From: Polyangiaceae bacterium
Lineage (GTDB): Bacteria > Myxococcota_A > Polyangia > Polyangiales > Polyangiaceae
Assembly (NCBI GenBank): GCA_020633205.1
Contig: JACKEB010000012.1
Coordinates: forward strand, 620,001 to 684,000
Reading direction: 5' to 3'
Length of the DNA stretch: 64,000 bases
This document shows positions 33,049 through 43,500 of this stretch, piece after piece. Position numbers and translations under genes: made by a program. How positions within the stretch are numbered: position 1 is the stretch's first letter; each line of letters starts with the position of its first letter. The notes beneath the pieces were generated by a model. The model saw only the letters and a program-made list of their open reading frames with translations. It did not search any database and was not told the DNA's origin.

Positions 33049-34310
33049 TGCTCAAGAGCCGCCTCAAGAGCCGCGTCGTCCAGGGTCTCGTGGGCGTCGG
33101 ACCGCGGCTGCTCAAGCTCCGCCGGTTGCTACCAGGGCGTGCGGGCGCGGCGCTGTTTTGCGATCCGTTGGACGCACACTCGTGGCTCCTTGCCGTCGCG
33201 TTGTGGCGGGAGCGAACTCGGCTCCCGAAGCAGTTCGAGCTTCACTGGGTGCGAGCGCCAGAGCCGGCGCTCGATCCTGAACCCCAGCTGCGAGTGCGGC
33301 ACGCGAGTCGGGACGTGCGCCTCCTAGCGGAGCTGTTCGAGCTTGGGCTCGGTCCACGACTCAAGGAGCTGGATCCCCAGGCGGCACTGGCGGCGGCAGC
33401 CGATAGCCTGCGCGGCAGCTCAGGACTCGAACGCTTGGAGGCGACCGCTGCGGGCGCATCCGGTGTGTTCGCAGCAGACGCTCCCCCGCAGGCCGTCGAC
33501 TACTCGAATGCTTCGGGATGTTTGCGCGCGGAAATGGATGGCGGTTCGGCAACGTTGCGCAAGTTGGGGCACTACCAGGGGGCGATGCTCTACGACCGCG
33601 GCGCCTGGTACTGGGGCGTCGACCGGCTCCCGCTGTGGCTCGCTGGTGCCGCGGGCGGGGCCGTCACCCAACGCGAGGCCGAGGTCTTTCGCCCGCGCCC
33701 CGCTGCGGAGTTGCCGCCAGAGCTACGTCGCGCAGCGTCCGAACTCCGCGTCTACTTCTCATTTCGCAGCCCGTACTCCTACCTCGCGCTGAACCGCGCC
33801 GCGCAGCTTTCGGAGCGTTATCAGGTGGCGCTCGAGCCGCACCCCGTGCTGCCCATGGTGATGCGCGGCTTGGCTGTTCCACCGTTGAAGAAGTTCTATC
33901 TGCTGTTCGACGCGGCCCGTGAGGCGAGGCGACTGGGGATCCCGTTTGGGCGCATCACCGATCCGGTGGGGCCAGGAGCTGAGCGCTGCCTGGCGGCGTT
34001 CAGCGTCGCGAGCGAGGCGCAGCGTGTGGCGTTTGCGTCTCGCGCGATGCAGGCGATCTGGAGCGAAGGAGTGGACGTCGCGAGCGATGCGGGGCTGCGC
34101 GTCGTGTGCGAGGCGACCGGCGTCGCCTGGACTCGCGTTCAGGCAGCGATCGCCGCCGAGGCATGGCGCGAGCTGGCGGTCACCAATCGCGAGCAGCTCA
34201 GCGGGCTCGGTCTGTGGGGAGTACCGAGCTTTCAACTCGGAGCACACGTGCTCTGGGGTCAGGACCGCCTGCGCGTCCTCGAGCGCCTACTACAAGTCAC
34301 TTCGCGCTGA
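33048..34310 (+). CDS. DsbA/HCCA-isomerase (kappa-GST) family protein, tandem
   Basis: The 420-aa protein begins at ATG 33048, using the last base of the SDR stop. The C-terminal 200 residues match 2-hydroxychromene-2-carboxylate isomerase/kappa glutathione transferase proteins: VYFSFRSPYSYLALNRAAQL, LEPHPVLPMVMRGL, PPLKKFYLLFDAAREARRLGIPFGRI and GVPSFQLGAHVLWGQDRL. The first 190 residues look like a degenerate second copy (ALFCDPLDAHSWLLAVALWR and HWVRAPEP). HCCA isomerases act in aromatic degradation, while others are detoxifying transferases. Which applies here is unclear. Confidence 0.78.
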   Translation: MLKSRLKSRVVQGLVGVGPRLLKLRRLLPGRAGAALFCDPLDAHSWLLAVALWRERTRLPKQFELHWVRAPEPALDPEPQLRVRHASRDVRLLAELFELGLGPRLKELDPQAALAAAADSLRGSSGLERLEATAAGASGVFAADAPPQAVDYSNASGCLRAEMDGGSATLRKLGHYQGAMLYDRGAWYWGVDRLPLWLAGAAGGAVTQREAEVFRPRPAAELPPELRRAASELRVYFSFRSPYSYLALNRAAQLSERYQVALEPHPVLPMVMRGLAVPPLKKFYLLFDAAREARRLGIPFGRITDPVGPGAERCLAAFSVASEAQRVAFASRAMQAIWSEGVDVASDAGLRVVCEATGVAWTRVQAAIAAEAWRELAVTNREQLSGLGLWGVPSFQLGAHVLWGQDRLRVLERLLQVTSR

Positions 34311-34583
34311 CTCGGGCGCTGCTGCGACGCGTCGCGGCTCCGTAAGCCCACGCACGAGCGTCTCCAGTCGACGACACCCCGAAGGGTGTTCTGGCGGAGC
34401 GCGACGACGTCTGCGTCGCCCGCCGACTCGGCGATTGCTGCCGCGCCGCTCAGCCAAGCTGACGCGCTTATACAAGCGGGGGGCTTGGGCTTTCTGCGAG
34501 CGGCAGCGCCCTAAACGACACGCACGCACGTGCCGGGGTCTGGTAGCGTTGTGGTTCGTTTACGAGGGGGGATCGAGGGAAGC

Positions 34584-37500
34584 ATGGCGGATGACAGCAG
34601 CGGGCCTTCCAACAGCGTGCCGCCGGGTAACGGCTCGGCGCCCAGTGCCCCGCCCGGTCGAAGAACATCGCTCCGTCCCGAAGCGATCGCGCCGGCGCTC
34701 GAGGGGCCACTCCACGACGAAGAGCTGCTCCTCGAAAGCCTGGTGGGTGCACTGTCCCATGGCGAACCCATGCTCGAGCAGTGGGAAGCACTACATGCCG
34801 CCGCTGCCAGGGACGACAAGATCGCCGAGCTGGCGTTCGCCTACGAGAAGCTCACCGAGGGGACCCGGTTCCGTGTACTTTCCGCGGGGAACCGTGTAGA
34901 GATCCATTTGCACGCCGCGGATTTCCTGCTGGGAGTATTCGGCGATGCTGACGGGGCGGTGCAACACGCCGAGCGCGCCCTGGAGATAAATCCAGGCGAA
35001 GAGCGTGCTTTCGAGCGCCTGCGTGGACTCTTGCTCGGAGCTGGCGACGCGACGCGCTTGGTGAAGCTGTATCTCGCCCGCCTGCCTCACGTCGGAGAGG
35101 CGACCGAACGCGCGGCGCTCCTCAGGCTCGCGCTGGAGCAGGTAGAAGGCATGCCCCAGCGCGAGGACGCCGCGGTGCCGCTGCTGGAAGAGCTGGCAAA
35201 GCTCGAGCCCGCAGACGACAGCGTGCAGCGTGAGCTCGGGCAGCGCTACATCGCCGAGGGCCGCACGAAAGAAGCGGTCAAGCTCTTCGAGGCCGAGCTG
35301 GGGACGAACCCGTCGCCAGAGCGCTCGCTGGAGCTCCAGCGCTGGCTGATCCGCGCGTATACCGAGGACCTCGGTCAGCCTCACAAGGCCATCAGTTTCC
35401 TCGAGGAACTACTCGAGCGAGATCCGGATGATGGCTACGCGCTGAACGCCACGGAGCAGCTACTCGAGCAACGTACAGTCGCCCCGCGAGCCGCCGCGGC
35501 GCTCTCTCGGCTGTATCAAAAGAAGGGGCAAATCCAGGACGCCGCTAGCATGCTCACGCTAGAGCTGCGGCTAGCGACGGGATCTCGCCGCGCCGAGGCC
35601 CAGCGCGAGCTCGCGGTGCTCAAGCAAGACCACCTGGATGATCCCAAAGGCGCGCGGGATCTCCTTGAACCGCTGGTCTCGCGAGATCCTTCCGACGACG
35701 ACCTGCGCGAGCGCTACGTCGCGCTCAGCGCGATGCTCGATCGCCGAGTGGATGCCGCGCGGCTGCTCAGCCGTAGCGCCCACAGCGCCAAGGAACCGGA
35801 CGCCAAGGCCAAGGTGCTAACTCAGGTTGGACGCTTGTTCTTGCAGTGCGGCGACGAGCGGCGGGCCATGGCGTCGTATCAGTCGGCGCTCGAGACTGGC
35901 GCGGAGGATCCTGCGGTGCTTCGCGCGGCCAAAGAGCTGTGCGAACTCTACGCCCGTGTAGGGGACAACAAGCGCCTCGCGAAGGCGCTCGAGCAGGTCG
36001 TGCAGCGGGAGCAGGATCCGGCAGAGCGCCACCCGGCGGCCGAGCGCCTCGCGCGGCTGTGCGACGAAACCGGCGACAAGAAGCTGGCAGTGAGCGCGTG
36101 GTCGGCGCTGCTCGACTCCGATCAGGCTGAGCAAGCCCTCGAGCGCCTCGAGGCGCTTTCTACCGAGCTGGCGGATGACGCGGGTCTCGCTCGTGTGCTC
36201 GAGAAGCGCGCCGAACTCAGCCAGGACGCGGACGAGGCGCGTGAATTCATTATCCGCGCGGCAACGCTGCGCGGTGAGCGCCTTGGGGATCGCAAGGAGG
36301 CCGTTCGCACCTGGTGGCTCGCGGTCGAGCGCTACGGCGCCGGGCTCCAGGCGCTGACGAAGCTCGTGCCGGTGCTCGAGTCCCAGAAAGATTTCGAGGG
36401 CCTGGCCCGCGCGCTCGGGGCACGTGCAGAGCTCGAAGAAGGCGAGGAGCGCGCCAAGACGCTAGCCCGCGCCGGTCAAGTGTTGAGCGACAAGCTCAGT
36501 GATCCCGGTCGCGCCCTGGAGCTGTTTGGACAGGCCCTGGCGGCTTCGCCGAAGCAACCGAGTGCCATCGCTGCGCTGGAGCGCTGCTTGAACGACGAGG
36601 CGCTCGCGGGACGCGCGGCGGAGACCCTGCGCCGGGCAGCCGATGCGTCCGGAGACCGCCGACTCAAGGTGTCGCTGCTCGAGTGGCAGGCGCGCATCGC
36701 GGAGTCCGCGGCGCCGCGCTTGGCCGCGTATCGCGCCGCCGTCGACCTGCTGCAGGAGGAGCCGAGAGATTCCGCGAGGATTCATGCGTTGGCTTCTCAG
36801 GCGCTATGGGTCGCTGTCGCAGAGGTGCCACTGGAGGTCGCGGCGTGGCTTTCGGACCTCGCCGCCGAAGCGGAGCGCAGCCAAGACTACGCGCCCTACA
36901 GCGAGACCCTGACCCGGGCGCTCGGTTCCCAGCCCATCGCCACCTCCGAGCTATTCCAGCTGGCGATCGCTCTGGGAGAGGCGCTGTCGAGCCTGGGAGA
37001 GACCGCCCGCGCCATCGAGGTCTTGCGCCGGGCCCACGCCTTCGACCCGACGAATCACGCCCTGGTTGCCCGCATCGAGGAGCTCCTCGCAGAGGGCGGA
37101 ACCCCCGAAGAGCGTCTGAACTTCTACCGTGAGGCGCTGCTGCAGCCAGGCGGCCCTGAGCGGCAACGTAAGCTCCAGCATGCGCTCGCGCGCCTGCTGC
37201 GGAAGGAGCTAGGCGACACGCCCAAAGCCATTGCCGTGTGGCAACAGATCTTGGAAGCTGACCCGTCGGATCAGCTGGCCCACGGCTCGCTCTTGGCAGC
37301 GCTGCGTGAGAGCGGGCGCCTGCCAGAGGCCTACGCCGAGAGCGTGCGGGCGCTGCCGTACCTGGAAGAGACGAAGAAGAACGAGGCGCTGGCCGCGGCG
37401 GCAGAGCTCGCGGTGGAAATCGACGACGTTCCCGCGGCCCTTGGGCACTACCGCGCCTTGCTCGAGAGCGGCGCCCTGGAAGGTGTGTGGCTGAGCGACG

Positions 37501-40500
37501 CCGAACGCCTGGGCATGCAGAGCGGTGACTGGCAGTTCCTGACAGGGGTGCTCGAGCGCAAGCTCCAGCTGACCGAGGAACCGTCGCTGGCTCTACGTAT
37601 CCTCGATCGCCTGGCTCAAGTCGCTTCCGAGCGGATCGAGGACGCCCCGGCCGCCGCAGGCTACTGGCGCCGGGCCTCGACCCTGGCTGAGAACGAGCTG
37701 AACGACCCGCGCATGGCGAGCGAGTTCTTGAAGCGAGTGCTCAGGGTCGCCAGCGACGACGTGGAATCCGCCCAGCGCCTGCTCGGCTTGATCGCGCTGG
37801 AAGCGGACTGGAGCGACATGCCCGGCGTGTTCCAGGTCGTACTCGCTGAGGCTACGGGGCCCGTCGCAACCGCTCAGGTGCAGCAGCTCGAGCCGCGCGC
37901 TGAGCACCCAGCGACGCGTCTGGTGTTGGCCGATTTGGCGCGCGCCGTGCGCTCCGGTTTTCCCGAGGCAGACCGGGAGGCGCTGTTTGCGCTCGAGGCG
38001 AGGTGCCTGAGCGCGGAGCCGGAGCACGCCGATCGCGCGGCAGACTGCTTCCGCTTGTACATCGCGCTCGGTGAACCCAGCGAAGAGCGGACCCGAGGCT
38101 TCGAGGCTTTCTTGAGCGCGCAATCCGCGCCGCGGGCGGACGACTGGCGATGGCTCTTCGAGCTGCGGGTGAAGGCCCACGAGGAGCCCGCGCCGGTGCT
38201 CATGGAGTGGGCGGTGGTAGAGGAGCAGCGCCTGGGGGCACCCGAGGAGGCGCGCAAGCTGCTCGGGCGGGTCCTGGAACAAGAGCCCGACCACGAACAA
38301 GCGCTGAGCGACGCCGCGCGCCTGGCGCTTGCGGCCGGCGAACACAAGGCCGCGCTCGCCCACCTCGGGCGCCTGCGCGATCGCGCTCAGGGTGAAGCGC
38401 GTATCCTCGCGGATTTAGCCTACGCTCGCGCGTTGATCGAAGGCACCGGAGACGTGGAAGCGGGCCTCGAGGTGCTGCACAACGTGCTCACCAACTACCC
38501 GACCCAGCCCGAGGCTCTCGAGCTCGTGAAGCAGGTGTTGGTGCAGCCAAACGCGCGGGCGCAAGCCGCCGAGCTCCTGGATCGCATATCCCAGGAGCTC
38601 GAAGACCGTGAAGCGGGCCGGGAGATCCTCGAGACGTTGCTCGCGGTTTCAAAGGACACACCAGAGCTCGCCGAGCGCCGTCAGGAGTGGTTCCTGCAGG
38701 TCGTGGAGTACAAGGAATCGGAGCAGCCCGAGGCGGCGCTGGAGCTTTGCCTGCAAGCCGCCCAAGAGAGCCCCGAGGAGGAAGCCGTGTGGGACGTGGC
38801 GGAGCGGCTCGCGCGCAAGCTCGAGACGCCGGAGCCAGTCCGGGACGCGTACAACGCGGCGCTCGCTCAGGCGACCGACGGCGAGCTGGCGGAGCTTCTG
38901 GGGCGGCGCCTGATCGATTTCTACGAAGAGTGGTTCGACGAACCCGACCGCGTGATTGAGCTCCTGGAGCGTGTGCTCGAAGGCGCGCCGACTGCTGCCT
39001 GGGCCCTCGACCGCTTGAAGCTCGCCTTCAACGCGGCGGGGCGCTGGCAGGACCTGTTCCGGGTCTACGATCGAGCGATCTCGCGCAGCGAAGCTGATTT
39101 CGAGCGAGAGAGCTTGCTCGAGGAGGCGGCGCTCGCTGCCAAAGACTTCGCCGGGGACGCACCGCGCGCGATTGGCTACCTGGAGCAGCTGCTGGAGCTG
39201 CGACACGACGACTCCCGGGTCGAGAACAACCTCGAGCGCCTCTACGAACGAGAGGGCCAAAGCCGCCCATTGATCGAGCTGCTCAGTCGACGTCTCGACA
39301 AGCTGTCTGGCACGCCGCTCGAGGAGCTTCGGCTGCGCATCGCGGGGCTGTGGATCGACCTCAACGACGCGCGTCAGGCGTTCACGTTGATCGACCAGAC
39401 GCTGGAGAACGGGAGCGGCAGCGGCGAGGCATTCCAGCTGCTGGAGCGCATCCTGGCGTTGCCCGTGCCTCCGCATTCGCTGCCTCCTACCGGAGACGGC
39501 AGCCGGCGGCGTCGCGCGATGAGTGTGCGTGACGAGGTCGCTGCGCGACTCAAGACCTACTACGAATCCCTCGGGCAGACTCAGGACGTGGTGCGCATGC
39601 TCGAAGTCGAGCTCGAAGCCGCGCCAGGCAAAGCGGAGCTCGAGGAGCGCCTCGGCGAGCTGGTGCAGATCTGCCTGACGCGCCTCGACGACCCCGTCGC
39701 TGCCTTCAAGCACTTGACGGAGCTGGTTGCCCTGGCGCCCGGCTCTGAGAATTACCGTGCGGAACTAGATTCGCTGGCCCAGCGAACCGATCAAGGCGCG
39801 CGGCAGGCTGAGCTCTTGGTGGAGATCGCCGCGCAGCAGGAGTCCCCGCTGGCCGAGGAGCTCTACTACGAGGCGGGCGAGGTCAGCGAGCGCGAGCGCC
39901 TCGTGGAGCAAGCGACGGATCTGCATCATCGCGTCGCCCATAGCGCAGGCGCCCCCACGGAGCTCCAGCTCAAGGCGTGCCGTCGCCTGGACCCGCTCTT
40001 GGAAGCGGCGGGAGAACACGCACGTCGTGCGGACCTGCTCGAGCGCATCGCCGCGCTGGCTGCTGAGCTGCCGGACTCCGAGGCAGAGCGCGTGGGTGTG
40101 CTAGCGACGGCGGCGGTGCTGGCTGATCGAGAGCTTTCGAACCTCGAGCGGGCGATCCGTCTGTGGCGAGAGTTGCTCCAGATCGAAGGTGACAACGTCG
40201 CGGCGCTGGATGGTTTGGTAGACGCGCTCCAGCGCGCTGCGCTGCACGCAGATCTCGTGGCAGCGCTGGACCGCCGAGCGGAGCTCAGGGCGACATCCGG
40301 AGATGCTGCGGCCTCTCGCGCGGATCGCGTGTGGGCGGCGAAGGTGCTGGCCGGAGAACTGGGGGAGACTGCAAGCGCCATCGAGCGCTGGTCCGCGATC
40401 GAGGCCAACTACAGTGGCGACGAAGAGAGCTTCGAGGCCTTGCTCGCGCTGCTGGAGCAGGAGCAACGCTGGGCTGACTTGGCCAAGCGCATCGAGCGCC

Positions 40501-43500
40501 AGGCCGAGTCGACGGCAGATCCGGAGCCGCGAGCGGCGCTCCTGGTGCGCCTCGCAGAGCTGTACGCGAACCACACGGGGCAGACCGAGCAGGCGCTGCA
40601 CGCCTACGCGGCAGCCGACGACTGGGACGGCGCCATGGGCGCGGTGCGTGGTGTCAGCGACGCCGAGGCCGGGCTCGAAGCCTGTCGGGAACTCTACGTT
40701 ACTTCCGTGCGGTACTGGAAGCGGAGTCGTGATCCGCGCATCGGGGAGGTCACACACTGGGCCGTCACCGAGCAGAAGAACCGCCTGCTCGAGCGCGGCC
40801 GCCACCAAGAGGTGGTCGATTTGCTGCTGGAAGCTGCGGAGCTGGACTTCGCTACCCAGATCAAACGCACGATGCGCCAGGAGGCCGCGCTCTTGTGTCA
40901 GGAGCGCTTGAGCGCGCCGGAGAAGGCCGCCGAGATCTTCTCGGCGTTGCTCGACGAGGAGCCGGCCGACGAAGTGGCTCAGGCGAGCGTGCCGCGTTTG
41001 GCCATCTTGCTCGATGAGCTGGGCCGCAGCGAGGCGAAGGTGAAGCTGTGGGAGCAGCAAGCCACGTGTCGCGAGCGACAGGATGATCGCGGCGGCGCGG
41101 CCGCGTTGTGGTCTCGCGCTGCGAACCTCGCGGAGCTCGAACTCAAAGACATCGATCGCGCGCTGGCGGACTACCGCTCAGGCGCGGCCTTGGGGGGAGA
41201 GGACTCCCTGGAGGCCCTGGCACGCCTCCACGAGCAACGGGGAGAGACCCAACACAAGGTCGAGGTGCTGGAGTGGCTGTGCGCCTCTTCTGGCCGCGAA
41301 CACGTCGCCGAGCGCACGCTGCGACTCGCCAAGGGCTACGAAGAGCTAGAGCGTCGTGACCGTGCTCGGGCCCGCCTGGAAGCGGCTCTGTCGCTCATGA
41401 ACCAGTGGCGCGGAGTCGATGCAGCGCCGGTGCGCAAGTATCTCTCGGAGCTTTACCGTGCGGATAAGGCCTGGGTCCCGCTGGCGGAGCTGCTGTCAGA
41501 GGAGGCCAAGCGCGCAACGCTGAAGCGCAAGCGCCGCAAGCTCTTCGAAGAAGCAGCGGCGCTGTTCATGGACCGGGTGGGGAACCCCGCCCGCGCCATC
41601 CCGCTGCTCGAGGCTGCGCTGGAGGCCGAACCCGAAGACGTCGACTTGCGACTGGCGCTGGTGGACGCGCTGTGTGACGAACAAGGAGACACCGAAGCGG
41701 GCTTCGAAAGAGCGGAGCAGCTGCTACGCGACCAGCTGGAGCTCTACGGAACTCGGCGTCCCAAGTCTCGCGCCTTGGTGCACCACCGCCTGGCGCGAGT
41801 GCTCAACAAGTCCGAAGGCAGTGAGTCGGCGCTTCGAGAGCTCGAGGTGGCGGCCAAGATCGATCCAGCGCACCCCGAGGTGCTCGAAGAGCTCGGGCGT
41901 GTGGCGTTCGAGCTTGGGCGAGGAGAGCGCTCCGAGCGCGCGTTCCGTGCGTTGCTCCTGGTGCTCAAGCCGGGCGCCGAGCCCGCCCAGAAGGGACCTA
42001 GCCGCGCGGAGGCGTTCGTCTACCTGGGCGAGATAGCGGCGCTCCGCGATGATCCGATCCGCGCGACGGAGTTCATCGAGAGCGCCTTCGAGGCCGCGAT
42101 GGAAAGCGACTTCGAGAGCAAGCGCCTGGAGCGCGCGCTCCGCCAACGGGGCCGTCACGAGCTCCTGGCGCGCGTCGTGGAGACACGCCTCGAGAAGGCA
42201 AGTAACCCCGCGGAAACGGCTCGTGCTCTCGCGGACCTGGTCCTGCTGTATGCCGAGGACGGTCAAGGGCCGAGCGCCGAACGCGGAGACCGCATCAAGC
42301 ATCGTGCCGACCACGTGTTCCAGAGCTTGGAGTCGGGAGATAGCGACTCCTTGGCCTGGTCGGCGCTTGGTCAGGTGTATGAGTGGCTTGGGGATCGCGA
42401 ACGGGAGACTCATGTGCTCGAGCGCCGGGTCATGGCGCAGGGCCTCGACAACGCGGACGCGGAGGCCCTGTATCGCCTCGCCGAGCTGCGCCTTCAGAGC
42501 GCGGACACCCGGGACTCCGGCATCGACCTCTTGGAGCGCGCGCTGGAGCTCGGCCCCGATGTCGAGCGCGCCGACGAGATGCTGAGTGGCTTGCTGAAGC
42601 GGGAGCCGGGCCTCGAAGAGCCAGCACGGCTGCTCGAGTCGATCTCTCGCAGCGCCGGGCGCGAGGCGTCGCTGCTGGTTGCTCTGCGTTACATCGCGTC
42701 GCTGCCTGGGCCGCGACTCGACGCATTGCGTGAAGCCTTCGAGCTTGCCAAGAGGCTGGAGCAACTCGACGTCGCGCGAAAGATCCTCGAGGAAGCGCTC
42801 GGGCGCAACGACTCGGGGCTCGACAGCGAAGACGGCGCCTGGGCGCGTCTGCAGCTCGCCGAGCTGCTGGAGGCTCAGGGGGCCCTCGCCAAGGCCCTCG
42901 AGCTGAAGGAGCAAGCGGCGCTGCTCTTGGGACCGGTAGACGCGCGGGATCTGTGCTTGCAGATCGCTGCCCAGGCTCAAGAGCAGGGCCAGCTCGATCG
43001 CGCCGTGCGGGTGCTCGAGCGGGTTCGTCAGGATAACCCTGCGGACCGCGAGGCGTGGGAGCCGCTGATGGCTCTGTGCCGCGAACGCGGTGACTCCGCG
43101 CGCTTGGCTGAGCTGATCGAGAGCACCCTCGCGGTGGTGGATGACGCGGAGAGCCGCGGCCGCCTCGCCTTGGAGCGTGCCCGCATTCTGCTCGGTCGGG
43201 GAGACACGCGGGACGCCATCGACGTGCTCCGCCAGATCGTCGAGGACTTCCCTGGGACGCCTGAAGCCGGGGAGACCCTGGTCGAGGTGCTGGAGGCTGA
43301 AGGCCGGCGTGATGAGCTGGTCGAGGTGCTCGTGGGGGAGCTCGAGCGCTCGAAGGACGCCGAGGACGTCGAGCGCATCACGCGCACCTCGCTGCGCCTG
43401 GGTCGCCTGCTCGAGGAGCTCGAGCGAGCAGATGACGCCTTCGACGTCTACCAGAGCCTGATGGATTGGTCGCCCAACGCAGCCGAAGCGCTGCGCCGCA

